Origin: Sedimentisphaerales bacterium
GTDB taxonomy: Bacteria > Planctomycetota > Phycisphaerae > Sedimentisphaerales > SG8-4
DNA length: 10,759 nt
Reading direction: 5' to 3'
Assembly (NCBI GenBank): GCA_016932895.1
Contig: JAFGCA010000416.1
Location: forward strand, 1-10,759
The translations under genes and the position numbers were made by a program. Below the pieces are notes generated by a model. It saw only the letters and a list, made by a program, of their open reading frames with translations, was not told where the DNA came from and made no database searches. Below are positions 1 to 7,261 of the stretch, one piece after another; position 1 is the stretch's first letter; each line of letters opens with the position of its first letter.

Positions 1-1
1 C

Positions 2-1201
2 GCGCTGATGTATCCCGCCCAGAACGCCCTGATGATGGAAGGGCTTGCGAACACGTTCAAGGAGAGCGGCTGGCTGCCGGAATGGGCCAGCCCCGGGCAC
101 CGCGACTGCATGATCGGCTCCAACTCGGCCGCCATTATCGCCGATTCCTATCTGAAAGGCATTCGCGGGTATGATATCGAGGCGTTGTATGAGGGCATCT
201 TGAAGAACTCGGAGAATGCCGGTCCGCTGCGGTCGGTCGGGCGGCTGGGCGTGGAGTATTATAACCGCCTGGGGTACGTGCCGTGTGATGTGAAGATCAA
301 TGAAAACGTGGCACGGACGTTGGAGTACAGCTACGACGACTTCACCATATGGAAACTGGCGCAAGCACTGAATCGCCCGCAGGAAGAGATCGATCGCTTT
401 CACGAACGGGCGCAGTACTACCGGAACGTGTTCGATGCCTCGACGAATTTCATGCGGGGCAAGAACCAGGATGGGAGTTGGTCCAGTCCGTTTGTCCCGG
501 AGAAGTGGGGCGGCGATTTTACGGAAGGGTGTTCCTGGCACTACACGTGGTCCGTCTTTCAGGATCCCCAGGGGCTGATCGACCTGATGGGCGGCCGGGG
601 AGCATTCGTTGACAAGCTGGATGCGGTTTTCACGACGCCGCCGAAGTACGACTGTTCCTACTACGGCCGTCCCATCCACGAGATCATCGAGATGGCGGTA
701 ATGGATATGGGCCAGTACGCCCACGGCAACCAGCCGATCCAGCACATGATTTATCTTTACAACTATGCCGGTGCGCCGTGGAAGGCGCAGCAATGGGTGC
801 GCGAGGCGATGGAAAAGCTCTACACGCCGACTCCGGACGGCCTGTGCGGCGATGAAGACAACGGCCAGACGTCGGCCTGGTACGTTTTTTCGGCGCTGGG
901 ATTTTATCCGGTGTGTCCCGGATCGGGCGAATACGTGATCGGGGCTCCGTTGTTCAAGGAAGCAACGCTCCACCTGCAGAACGGCAAGACCTTCGTGATC
1001 CAGGCGCCGGACAATTCCAACGAGGCTCGTTACATTCAGTCGGCACAACTGAACGGCCGCGACCACACTCGAACCTATGTGCGTCACGAGGAGATTCTCC
1101 AGGGCGGGATTCTCCGATTTGAAATGGGCAGTGAACCGAACAAAGCGTGGGGCGCCTCGCCGCAGGACGCTCCCTACTCCATGTCGCAAGAATTGAATTG
1201 A
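2..1201 (+). CDS. GH92 exo-alpha-mannosidase, C-terminal part (5' truncated by window edge)
   Basis: Glycoside hydrolase family 92 enzymes are calcium-dependent, inverting exo-alpha-mannosidases that trim alpha-1,2-, 1,3- or other alpha-linked mannose from N-glycans and mannans. The open frame runs in from the window edge, so the true start and any signal peptide lie outside; about 399 codons are visible, while the family is usually above 700 residues, so the N-terminal beta-sandwich is missing. Diagnostic blocks are PEWASPGHRDCMIGSNSAA near nt 80-140, GDFTEGCSWHYTW near 512-550, and GDEDNGQTSAWYVFSALGFY near 848-907. The Glu at nt 524-526 matches the family general acid. The two Asp codons at 851 and 857 match the DxD base pair. 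The Glu-to-DxD spacing of 109 residues equals what I recall for Bacteroides BT3990 (E533, D642, D644). It is the first visible gene of a + strand operon, 81 nt before the permease. The linkage preference cannot be read from this fragment. Confidence 0.95.
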   Translation, partial: ALMYPAQNALMMEGLANTFKESGWLPEWASPGHRDCMIGSNSAAIIADSYLKGIRGYDIEALYEGILKNSENAGPLRSVGRLGVEYYNRLGYVPCDVKINENVARTLEYSYDDFTIWKLAQALNRPQEEIDRFHERAQYYRNVFDASTNFMRGKNQDGSWSSPFVPEKWGGDFTEGCSWHYTWSVFQDPQGLIDLMGGRGAFVDKLDAVFTTPPKYDCSYYGRPIHEIIEMAVMDMGQYAHGNQPIQHMIYLYNYAGAPWKAQQWVREAMEKLYTPTPDGLCGDEDNGQTSAWYVFSALGFYPVCPGSGEYVIGAPLFKEATLHLQNGKTFVIQAPDNSNEARYIQSAQLNGRDHTRTYVRHEEILQGGILRFEMGSEPNKAWGASPQDAPYSMSQELN

Positions 1202-1282
1202 AGCAGGGATCATCCACCTGACAGACAGGGCCTTGGTTTTTTGGGAAGCTGATAACCGTCAATTCATGAAAGAGAAGGCAAG

Positions 1283-2464
1283 ATGAAAACAAGTACGTGG
1301 GCCATTCTGTTGGCATTCTTTGTGATGGGCGTTGCCGATGCCATGGGACCGATGTCGGATGCAGTGCAGGAGAACTATGCCGTGAGCACGGTGGTGGCCA
1401 CCCTGCTGTCGTTCTTCGTGTTTATCGCCTTTGCGGTATTCAGCGTGCCCGGTGGATTGCTGGCGGCACGGATTGGCAAGAAGAAGCTGTTGCTGCTGGG
1501 ACTCGGGTTGAACGCGGTGGCGATGCTGATTCCCTGCGTGATGGATCCGGGATTCAAATTGCTTCTGGGGTGTATTTTCGTTCTGGGCGTAGGAACGACG
1601 TTCCTGCAGGTGGCGGGCAATCCGATCATGCGCGACGTCAGCGCGGAAGGAAACTACGGACGGAACCTCAGTTTCGCCCAGGGCTTCAAGGGCATTGGAA
1701 GTACGGCTTCTTCCTATCTGGTGACGGCCATTGCCGGCTTGGCGTTGTTCCAGAGCCTGGGGTGGCGGGGTGTCTTTCCGGTTTTCTTCGTTCTGATGGC
1801 CGTGGCCTTTGTGTGGGTGGCGACGTTGAAGGTGGAAGAAACCAAAGCGGATGTGCCGCCGAGTATCGGTTCGAGTGTGGGACTTCTTAAGAAGCCGGTG
1901 TTCGCGATGGCGGTGCTGGGGATCTTTCTTTATGTCGGCGCCGAAGTATGCATGGGGCGGTTCCTGCTGCCGCTCATGAAGGCCATGGGGGTGTCGGAGG
2001 CCAGGGCGACCACGTTCGGCCCGGCGTTCTTCTTCTTGATATTGACGGTGGGCCGGTTGCTTGGCGGCGCGGTTCTGCATCTGATGACGCCGCGTACTTT
2101 CTTCCGGATCTCGGCTGCCCTGGGGCTGGCCGGCGCGGTGGTTTTGATGCTGGGCCAGTCGTCGCTGGCCGTCGTGGGCGTACTGGCAGCGGGGTTGGGC
2201 TTTGCGAATATCTGGCCGATGCTCTTTTCCATCACCGTCGAAGAGGACCCCGCACGGAGCAGCGAATTGAGCGGCTTGATGTGCATGGCCATCTCGGGCG
2301 GAGCCCTTGTTCCGCTGCTGATGGGTAAACTGGTCGATTCCGGCATGACAGCCGGGGCGTTTGTTGTGCCGGTCGTCTGCTTTGCGTATCTGCTGATTCT
2401 CTCTCTGCAAAGCGGCAGCAAGGCCAAAGAAGCTCCGGTTACTGAATCCATCCCCAGCCCTTAA
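1283..2464 (+). CDS. MFS sugar permease, FucP/GluP-like (FHS family), probable mannose importer
   Basis: This 393-residue protein is a typical 12-helix major facilitator. Hydrophobic helices begin at once (WAILLAFFVMGVADAMG, residues 6-22) and alternate with short loops to the C terminus, so it sits in the inner membrane with no cleaved signal. The loop between helices 2 and 3 has a motif-A-like sequence, GGLLAARIGKKK (residues 57-68), without the usual Asp. The segment FLQVAGNPIM (residues 107-116) resembles the conserved Q-x-x-x-NP of helix 4 in the fucose/glucose/galactose:H+ symporter group. A purine-rich AGAAGG lies 4 nt before the ATG. Its position between a mannosidase and a sugar kinase, 19 nt before the latter, suggests that it imports mannose or a short mannoside by proton symport; the substrate is inferred from context. 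The next gene starts so close that the two are probably co-transcribed. Placement in MFS is very sure, the FHS placement fairly sure. Confidence 0.9.
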   Translation: MKTSTWAILLAFFVMGVADAMGPMSDAVQENYAVSTVVATLLSFFVFIAFAVFSVPGGLLAARIGKKKLLLLGLGLNAVAMLIPCVMDPGFKLLLGCIFVLGVGTTFLQVAGNPIMRDVSAEGNYGRNLSFAQGFKGIGSTASSYLVTAIAGLALFQSLGWRGVFPVFFVLMAVAFVWVATLKVEETKADVPPSIGSSVGLLKKPVFAMAVLGIFLYVGAEVCMGRFLLPLMKAMGVSEARATTFGPAFFFLILTVGRLLGGAVLHLMTPRTFFRISAALGLAGAVVLMLGQSSLAVVGVLAAGLGFANIWPMLFSITVEEDPARSSELSGLMCMAISGGALVPLLMGKLVDSGMTAGAFVVPVVCFAYLLILSLQSGSKAKEAPVTESIPSP

Positions 2465-2468
2465 AAAC

Positions 2469-2474
2469 AGAGGA
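2469..2474 (+). promoter_or_regulatory. Ribosome binding site supporting a GTG start
   Basis: AGAGGA lies 9 nt before the GTG at 2484. It supports the GTG start of the ROK kinase. The next in-frame ATG would remove the N-terminal DAGGTN nucleotide-binding loop, so the GTG start is the sensible one. Confidence 0.55.
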
Positions 2475-2483
2475 CATTGAACC

Positions 2484-3587
2484 GTGAACAGCACGCATGG
2501 CGATCGAATTGTATTGACGCTGGATGCCGGCGGCACCAACTTTGTGTTTTCGGCGATGCAGGGCATGAAGGAGGTAGCCACGCCGGTTCGATTGCCGGCG
2601 CATGGCGATGATTTGGAGAAGAGTCTTGGCTCGATGACGCAGGGATTCTCGCAGGTGATCGATCAACTGGACGCCAAGCCGGTGGCGATCAGTTTTGCCT
2701 TTCCCGGCCCCGCGGATTATCCCAACGGCATCATCAGCAATATGGGCAATCTGCGGGCGTACGCCAACGTGGCCCTGGGGCCGTTCCTGGAAGAGCGGTT
2801 CAAGCTTCCTGTCTTTGTGAACAACGACGGAGACCTGTTTGTCTATGGCGAGGCTATCGGCGGGTTCCTGCCCAAAGTCAACAAGATGCTCAAAGACGGC
2901 GGTTCACCGAAGCAATACAATAAGCTCTTCGGGATCACCCTGGGGACCGGCTTCGGCGGCGGGCTGGTGGCGGATGGGCGGTTGTATATCGGCGACAATT
3001 CCGCGGCCGGGGAAATCTGGATTACGCGGAACAAGCGGCGCCCGAAGTGCTTTGCCGAAGAAGGTGTCAGCATTCGAGCGGTGCGTGGCTCCTATGCCCG
3101 GGCGGCGGGGATCGACGTGGCCGATGCGCCGACGCCCAAGGATATCTTCGAGATCGGCATCGGAAAGAAAAAAGGCAATCGCGAAGCGGCCGTACAGGCA
3201 TTCGCCGAGATGGGCGAGGTCATCGGTGATGCGCTGGCCAACGCCATGACCCTGCTGGACGGCCTGGTAGTCATCGGGGGCGGATTGGCGGCGGCGTATC
3301 CTTTGTTCATCGGGGCGGTTCTTCAGGAGATGAACGGGACGATTGAGAGTTATGCGGGCGAAAAGCTCCCGCGCATCGTCCAGAAATGCTTTGACCTGGA
3401 GAATGAAGCGGCCAGGAAGCGGTTCATCGAGGGTGAGGTTATGGAACTGTCGGTGCCGGGCACGCAGAAGACGGTGAGGTACGATTCCATGAAGCGAATC
3501 GGCATTGGGCCGGCTGTGCTGGATACCAGCCATGCCGTCGCGGTGGGCGCCTATGCCTTCGCGCTGAATCAGTTGGATCGCGCATAA
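2484..3587 (+). CDS. ROK-family sugar kinase, atypical (zinc motif absent); probable mannokinase
   Basis: ROK proteins are ATP-dependent cytoplasmic sugar kinases of the actin/hexokinase fold, or related repressors. Here the N terminus starts directly with the phosphate loop LDAGGTN (residues 13-19) and there is no DNA-binding domain, so this is a kinase rather than a repressor. NNDGD (113-117) carries the expected catalytic Asp at 115. GITLGTGFGGG (150-160) and VIGGG (near 265) are the further ATPase-fold motifs. The usual ROK signature, GEIGH followed by a CxCGxxGC cluster, is replaced: Glu177 is followed by Ile-Trp, and only one Cys (189) remains in a stretch rich in Lys/Arg. At 367 residues it is longer than the usual 290-320, the excess lying mainly between about 290 and 345. 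I recall similar zinc-less ROK proteins in Bacteroidetes. Gene order (permease 19 nt before, mannosidase 36 nt after) suggests phosphorylation of imported mannose, which would need an isomerase encoded elsewhere. Confidence 0.88.
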   Translation: MNSTHGDRIVLTLDAGGTNFVFSAMQGMKEVATPVRLPAHGDDLEKSLGSMTQGFSQVIDQLDAKPVAISFAFPGPADYPNGIISNMGNLRAYANVALGPFLEERFKLPVFVNNDGDLFVYGEAIGGFLPKVNKMLKDGGSPKQYNKLFGITLGTGFGGGLVADGRLYIGDNSAAGEIWITRNKRRPKCFAEEGVSIRAVRGSYARAAGIDVADAPTPKDIFEIGIGKKKGNREAAVQAFAEMGEVIGDALANAMTLLDGLVVIGGGLAAAYPLFIGAVLQEMNGTIESYAGEKLPRIVQKCFDLENEAARKRFIEGEVMELSVPGTQKTVRYDSMKRIGIGPAVLDTSHAVAVGAYAFALNQLDRA

Positions 3588-3611
3588 CAGACAAACGAAT
3601 TTATTGCCTCC

Positions 3612-3616
3612 AGGAG
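3612..3616 (+). promoter_or_regulatory. Ribosome binding site of the GH125 gene
   Basis: AGGAG lies 7 nt before the ATG at 3624 and fixes the start that carries the signal peptide. Confidence 0.65.
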
Positions 3617-3623
3617 AGATGCC

Positions 3624-5051
3624 ATGCAGACGAAAACACGGGTGTTCCTATTCGGTGTGATGTCAGTTGCACTGGCGGCCGGAGCGCCGCAGACTCGGGC
3701 GGCCGGTGTGTACGAATCCAAACGTCCACCGGCGGACAAGCGGACTTTTGTCAGCGAAGCGGTGGACAGACAAATTGAAGAGATCGGGGCCTTTATCAGG
3801 GATCCGGAACTGGCCTGGATGTTTGCAAACTGTTACCCGAATACGCTGGATACGACGGTGGACTACGAAGTGATCGACGGCAAGCCGGATACGTTCATCA
3901 TCACCGGCGACATCGACGCCATGTGGCTTCGCGATTCGACCTGCCAGGTCTGGCCGTACATGCCATTGATCGACAAAGACCCCAAACTGTGCGACATGAT
4001 CAAGGGGCTGATCAACCGCCAGGTGAAATGCGTGTTGCTGGATCCGTATGCCAATGCCTTTTATAAGGATTTGACGCGTGTCTCGGAGTGGAATTCGGAC
4101 CGTCCGAAAATCAAGCCGGGAGTCCACGAACGAAAATGGGAGATCGACTCGCTTTGTTATGTTGTCCGGCTGGCGAATGAGTACTACCGGATCACCGGGG
4201 ACACCTCCGTCTTCGACAGCCAGTGGGACGAGGCGATGCGATTGATTTTTAAGACTTTCAAGACCGAGCAGCGCAAGGACGGCAGGACGCCCTATCGGTT
4301 TATCCGTTCGACGTCGCGGATGACGGACGCGCCCGTCTACGAGGGAACCGGGCGCCCCATATGCCCGGTGGGGATGATCTGCTCCATGTTCCGGCCGTCG
4401 GACGATGCGACGGTCCTGCCGTTCCTGATCCCGTCCAATCTTTTCGCCGCTCAGTCCCTGCGGCAGTTGGCCGCGATCTACAAGGCAGAGCTGAATGATC
4501 CGGCTTTTGCCGACGAATGCACCGCCCTGGCTGATGAGGTTGAACAAGCCATTATGGAATGGGGCACGGCGGAGCACCTGACCTTTGGCAGGATTTACGC
4601 CTACGAAGCGGATGGATTCGGCAATCGCCTGTTCATGGACGACGCCAACGTGCCCAGCCTGATGTCACTGAGCTATCTGGGCATCCACAAACCCGAGGAT
4701 GCGATGTATCGACGTACGCGGGAATACCTCGTCAGTGACGCCAATCCGTGGTATTTCAAGGGAAGAGCCGCCGAGGGCTATGGCAGTCCGCATACGGGCA
4801 AGGAGTCCATCTGGCCGATGGGGATTATCCTGCGGGCACTGACCAGCAACGACAAGCAGGAGATCGCTCAGTGCCTGCACATGCTCAAGGCGACGCATGC
4901 CGGGACGGGATTCATGCACGAGTCCTTCAACAAGGACAATCCGGAAAACTTCTCTCGAAGCTGGTTTGCCTGGGCCAATACGCTTTTCGGCGAACTCATC
5001 GTCAAGGTGCACCGGGATTATCCTGACCTCTTGAAGAATCCCGAGATGTAA
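3624..5051 (+). CDS. GH125 exo-alpha-1,6-mannosidase (DUF1237), secreted
   Basis: Family GH125 enzymes are metal-independent inverting exo-mannosidases that act on non-reducing alpha-1,6-mannose, with an (alpha/alpha)6 barrel. The N terminus is a classical signal peptide: charged MQTKTR, a hydrophobic core, and a likely cut after TRA near residue 27, so the enzyme works outside the cytoplasm. The mature domain covers almost all of the 475 residues, a normal length. Recognisable blocks are GDIDAMWLRDST (about residues 92-103), FRPSDDA (256-262), IPSNLFAAQSLRQL and GFMHESFNKD (429-438). From memory, the Clostridium enzyme uses D220 as acid and E393 as base; Asp260 and Glu433 here have the same 173-residue separation and sit in these conserved blocks. 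It closes the operon, 36 nt after the kinase. Together with GH92, which removes outer alpha-1,2/1,3 mannose, it would clear the alpha-1,6 backbone or core branch. Only 29 nt separate it from the convergent beta-helix gene. Confidence 0.95.
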   Translation: MQTKTRVFLFGVMSVALAAGAPQTRAAGVYESKRPPADKRTFVSEAVDRQIEEIGAFIRDPELAWMFANCYPNTLDTTVDYEVIDGKPDTFIITGDIDAMWLRDSTCQVWPYMPLIDKDPKLCDMIKGLINRQVKCVLLDPYANAFYKDLTRVSEWNSDRPKIKPGVHERKWEIDSLCYVVRLANEYYRITGDTSVFDSQWDEAMRLIFKTFKTEQRKDGRTPYRFIRSTSRMTDAPVYEGTGRPICPVGMICSMFRPSDDATVLPFLIPSNLFAAQSLRQLAAIYKAELNDPAFADECTALADEVEQAIMEWGTAEHLTFGRIYAYEADGFGNRLFMDDANVPSLMSLSYLGIHKPEDAMYRRTREYLVSDANPWYFKGRAAEGYGSPHTGKESIWPMGIILRALTSNDKQEIAQCLHMLKATHAGTGFMHESFNKDNPENFSRSWFAWANTLFGELIVKVHRDYPDLLKNPEM

Positions 5052-5080
5052 CCGAGCGGATCCTTCATGCCCGGCGCCGT

Positions 5081-6382
5081 TCAGTCGTGGCTGTTGAGCC
5101 CCACCACCACATTGCCCTTCGACTGGTTGTCGATTTGCGGCTCGCCACGGAATACATTGCCGGTAATCACGGCTCGCTTGACGTCGGGGCCGAGGCTGAC
5201 GTGCGGACGGGACTGGCGAAACTCGCAGCTGTTGACCAGAAGGGTCCCGCTGCCTGCCTGCAGCGCATACCGATCGCCCCCGGACCCGCCCCACTGCACG
5301 AAAGTGCAATCGCTGAAGCCCACGGCGCCTTTGCCGTGGATCTGAGCGATCTGATTCGCAGGTCCCCAGAACGAACAGTTGACGAACCGCACCGATCCGG
5401 TGTGCCCGGGCCCTACCGCGATCATCGTCGGGTCCGGTCCGTGAAAGGAAACGAACTCGCCGTTGGTGATGAGCAGCCCCATCGGCGCCGCCTGCTCCAC
5501 CGAAAGAGCCGTCCAACAGTCGTCGGCGCCGATGCCAAGAAAGTTCCCGTTGCACACGCCGGCTGACGTTGCGATGAATCTGTAGCCGACTTTGTAGCCG
5601 AAACAGAACGTATTGAGGACGTATTGCCAATCGCTGCGCCCGAAGATGAAGGCCTCGCCGTTGGCCATCTGCCATTGGAACAGCTTCGGGGCCATGCTCC
5701 ACCACGGATTGAAGTGCACGTTCTCGATCCTTCCAATGTCATAGATCGCATCGACCATGATGCCGCGTCGCAACGGCTGGCCGTGCACATCGCGGATCAG
5801 GTGCCGTTCGTTCTGCGTGGCGTCAATACCGTTGTACGGGTTGAGCAACTCGACTGCCAGAACGGCCGGGTTCTTGCCACGCATCGCAATCGCCCATGGA
5901 TAGGCCTCGGGCACGTCATCATGCTTCTGCAGGGGATAATAGAGAACGACGCCCTTGAGGGTGCTGTTCGTGTTGAGCGTTATAAAGGCCGGACCATCCT
6001 CGCTGCCGGCGCTTTCCGTGGGCATGAGCGTAGTGCCATCGTCAGTGGGTTTGGGCAATCCAGCATCTCGCAGGCCGTTGTGAGCGGGTACAGACTGCCA
6101 CACGCCGATCAGCGACACGCCGTCCGGCACGCGCAGATGGCCTTCGAAACGGTAGTTGCCCGTCGGGGCGTAAACGGTCTGCGATTCGCTCTTCGCGGCT
6201 GCGTCCAGGGCTCGCTGAAATGCCTGCGTGTCATCGGTCTGGCCGTCGCCGACGGCGCCGAATGAGCGAACATTGACATACGGATCGGGCGATTCTGTTT
6301 GGCTTGCTGCAGGAGTCACTCCACAGCAAAGCGGGGCAAGGCAGCCAACAAGCCAGAACCTGATTCGACGAGTAGTAGTCAT
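5081..6382 (-). CDS. Secreted pectate-lyase-superfamily right-handed beta-helix protein
   Basis: The protein is 433 residues from the ATG at 6382, chosen because a perfect Shine-Dalgarno precedes it; an upstream ATG at 6550 would add 56 unsupported residues and bury the signal peptide. Residues 1-27 look like a signal sequence (MTTTRRIRFWLVGCLAP, ending TPAAS). An LVGC at 11-14 resembles a lipobox, but the hydrophobic run before it is short, so ordinary secretion is more likely. Residues 36-56 (NVRSFGAVGDGQTDDTQAF and following) are the hallmark entry of the Pectate_lyase_3 / GH55-like beta-helix domain. The remainder has irregular repeated strands such as VRFVNCSFWG, VGFSDCTFVQWG, LLVNSCEFR and AVITGNVF, typical of parallel beta-helix coils. 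I cannot assign a catalytic residue or substrate; it may be a lyase, a glycosidase or a binding protein. It converges on the mannosidase operon and appears to be transcribed on its own. Confidence 0.85.
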   Translation of the reverse strand: MTTTRRIRFWLVGCLAPLCCGVTPAASQTESPDPYVNVRSFGAVGDGQTDDTQAFQRALDAAAKSESQTVYAPTGNYRFEGHLRVPDGVSLIGVWQSVPAHNGLRDAGLPKPTDDGTTLMPTESAGSEDGPAFITLNTNSTLKGVVLYYPLQKHDDVPEAYPWAIAMRGKNPAVLAVELLNPYNGIDATQNERHLIRDVHGQPLRRGIMVDAIYDIGRIENVHFNPWWSMAPKLFQWQMANGEAFIFGRSDWQYVLNTFCFGYKVGYRFIATSAGVCNGNFLGIGADDCWTALSVEQAAPMGLLITNGEFVSFHGPDPTMIAVGPGHTGSVRFVNCSFWGPANQIAQIHGKGAVGFSDCTFVQWGGSGGDRYALQAGSGTLLVNSCEFRQSRPHVSLGPDVKRAVITGNVFRGEPQIDNQSKGNVVVGLNSHD

Positions 6383-6386
6383 GACA

Positions 6387-6394
6387 ACCTCCTT
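6387..6394 (-). promoter_or_regulatory. Strong Shine-Dalgarno of the beta-helix gene
   Basis: On the - strand AAGGAGGT stands 4 nt before the ATG at 6382. It is the strongest ribosome binding site in the window and decides the start of the beta-helix protein. Confidence 0.85.
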
Positions 6395-6521
6395 GACGTC
6401 GTGAACAAAGCTTGCAGCCCGGCAATGGTTCCTCCCCGCGCTGCCGGGGAATCTATGCGAACGCCGAAGTACTATCGTGGTGCGATGCCAGACGGAGCAG
6501 GATGCGGAGTACCGGCCCGCA

Positions 6522-6550
6522 AGTCTACCCCCAGGCGTCGAATACGTCAA
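6522..6550 (-). promoter_or_regulatory. Candidate sigma-70 promoter for the beta-helix gene
   Basis: Reading the - strand, TTGACG (6550-6545) and TAGACT (6527-6522) are separated by exactly 17 nt, matching 5 of 6 and 4 of 6 consensus bases. Transcription would start near 6515 and give a leader of about 130 nt. A small hairpin (CCCCG/CGGGG, about 6434-6449) lies in that leader. The assignment rests on sequence match only. Confidence 0.5.
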
Positions 6551-6667
6551 CGATTTCGACGTGACTGCGCAGGTGAGCTATTCGTTGCGGCTGGGCTGAA
6601 AACTGCTATCGTGAGAAAAGAAAACGGGCGTCCATGAGCCCCCCGCCGGAGCTTGGCGTATAAGAAA

Positions 6668-6695
6668 TGCAGGCCCCCGGTGGCAAAGGCCTGCA
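6668..6695 (-). terminator. Terminator-like hairpin
   Basis: An 8-bp perfect inverted repeat (TGCAGGCC / GGCCTGCA) encloses a 12-nt loop. On the - strand it is followed by TTTCTTA, a weak T-rich tail. It lies 49 nt beyond the stop of the doubtful small ORF at 6745-6948 and could end its transcript, or insulate the beta-helix promoter from transcription coming from further upstream. The tail is too mixed for a confident Rho-independent call. Confidence 0.35.
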
Positions 6696-6744
6696 CGTGG
6701 AAGCGGTGCGGATTCCACCGCCCGCGACATTATCGCCATAACGG

Positions 6745-6948
6745 CTATGCGCTACGACGATTCCGGCGCGGCATGACGAACATGCACGCTGCGCCGAACA
6801 GTACTGTGGGAACCGAGCCGGGCCCGGTATCGCCAATACGCGTGAGATTTCCAATGAGACGCGCCAAGCCCAGCGATCCTTGCGCAGGCCAGGCCGACAG
6901 AAGGGTTGCCCCACAACCAGGAGGAATGAGGATACGGCCTCGGTTCAT
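6745..6948 (-). CDS. Doubtful small ORF, 67 residues, PEP-CTERM-like tail
   Basis: I recognise no family. The case for a gene: a GGAGG lies 4 nt before the ATG at 6948 on the - strand, codon use looks ordinary for the window, and a terminator-like hairpin follows. The product begins MNRGRILIPPG with a moderately hydrophobic stretch to about residue 22. It ends with a short hydrophobic run after VPT (residues 46-59) and then PRRNRRSA. A Val-Pro motif, hydrophobic segment and arginine-rich end resemble the PEP-CTERM sorting signal common in Planctomycetes and Verrucomicrobia, but the canonical VPEP is VPTV here and the hydrophobic run is only about 11 residues. The frame stays open upstream to an ATG at 7035 without a ribosome binding site. 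It may be a small surface protein, the decayed 3' end of a longer one, or chance. Confidence 0.25.
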   Translation of the reverse strand: MNRGRILIPPGCGATLLSAWPAQGSLGLARLIGNLTRIGDTGPGSVPTVLFGAACMFVMPRRNRRSA

Positions 6949-7261
6949 GCTGCCTCCGCAACCATCGTATGCAGACACACACACGCGTGTTTCAGAATAC
7001 CCTGGCTGGAACTCGCCGGGTCGCGCTTCCAGCATGTGACATACGATTCAAATGGGCGGAAGGCAAAAGGAGAGCCTGCTCGACGGCAGGAAAAGAAGGG
7101 GGGCATATGGTCCGATAATGAACGCCCCCTCCCCCACCGTTACGAGCAGCATAACCAGAAGCGGCAGATGCGCATGACAGGCGATCCGAGCGTACGGAGC
7201 AGACAACAAGCGATTCGAACTCGCCGAAGGAAGCACCGGCAGACATGAGCGAAGAGTAAGG
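6949..7261. other. Intergenic region downstream of the AraC regulator
   Basis: No credible gene is seen in this 313-nt stretch. It contains a 10-bp palindrome ACACGCGTGT (6981-6990), a perfect 8-bp inverted repeat pair ATCGTATG (6964-6971) and CATACGAT (7040-7047) with 68 nt between, and a G/C-rich hairpin at 7098-7130. A T-arm-like GCGA-TTCGAAC-TCGC near 7208-7223 has no tRNA around it. Confidence 0.55.
7098..7130 (-). terminator. Terminator-like hairpin downstream of the AraC gene
   Basis: GGGGGC (7099-7104) pairs with GCCCCC (7124-7129), extended by one G-T pair, with a 19-nt loop. Read on the - strand the stem is followed by CTTCTTTTCC, a T-rich tail. It lies about 130 nt beyond the stop codon of the AraC regulator. 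The loop is long, so this is a moderate candidate for its transcription terminator. Confidence 0.35.

Larger units (their letters stand above)
6383..6744. other. Intergenic region upstream of the beta-helix gene
   Basis: This 362-nt stretch has no credible gene; its open frames lack family resemblance and ribosome binding sites. It holds the Shine-Dalgarno and candidate promoter of the beta-helix gene, a short leader hairpin near 6434-6449, an ACGTC/GACGT inverted repeat near 6545-6563 that overlaps the promoter -35, and a hairpin at 6668-6695. Confidence 0.6.

Noticed and set aside
1202..1282. CCTG/CAGG mini-hairpin followed by a T-run between GH92 and the permease, as a terminator
   Set aside because: The stem is only 4 bp and is separated from the T-run by 8 bases, too weak to break the operon.
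1259..2581. Long open frame (440 codons) on the - strand across the permease gene
   Set aside because: It is rich in His, Gln and Arg with no domain and lies opposite a clear membrane protein gene; it is a composition-driven shadow.
4665..5705. Open frame of 346 codons on the - strand spanning the GH125 and beta-helix 3' ends
   Set aside because: It covers parts of two well-supported genes in other frames and is Arg/Gln-rich without any domain.
6383..6550. Longer N terminus for the beta-helix protein from the ATG at 6550
   Set aside because: It would place 56 uncharacteristic residues before the signal peptide, and the perfect Shine-Dalgarno belongs to the ATG at 6382.
7208..7223. T-arm-like GCGA-TTCGAAC-TCGC, suggesting a tRNA
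   Set aside because: There is no matching acceptor stem, anticodon arm or D arm around it, and the conserved G53-C61 pair is absent.
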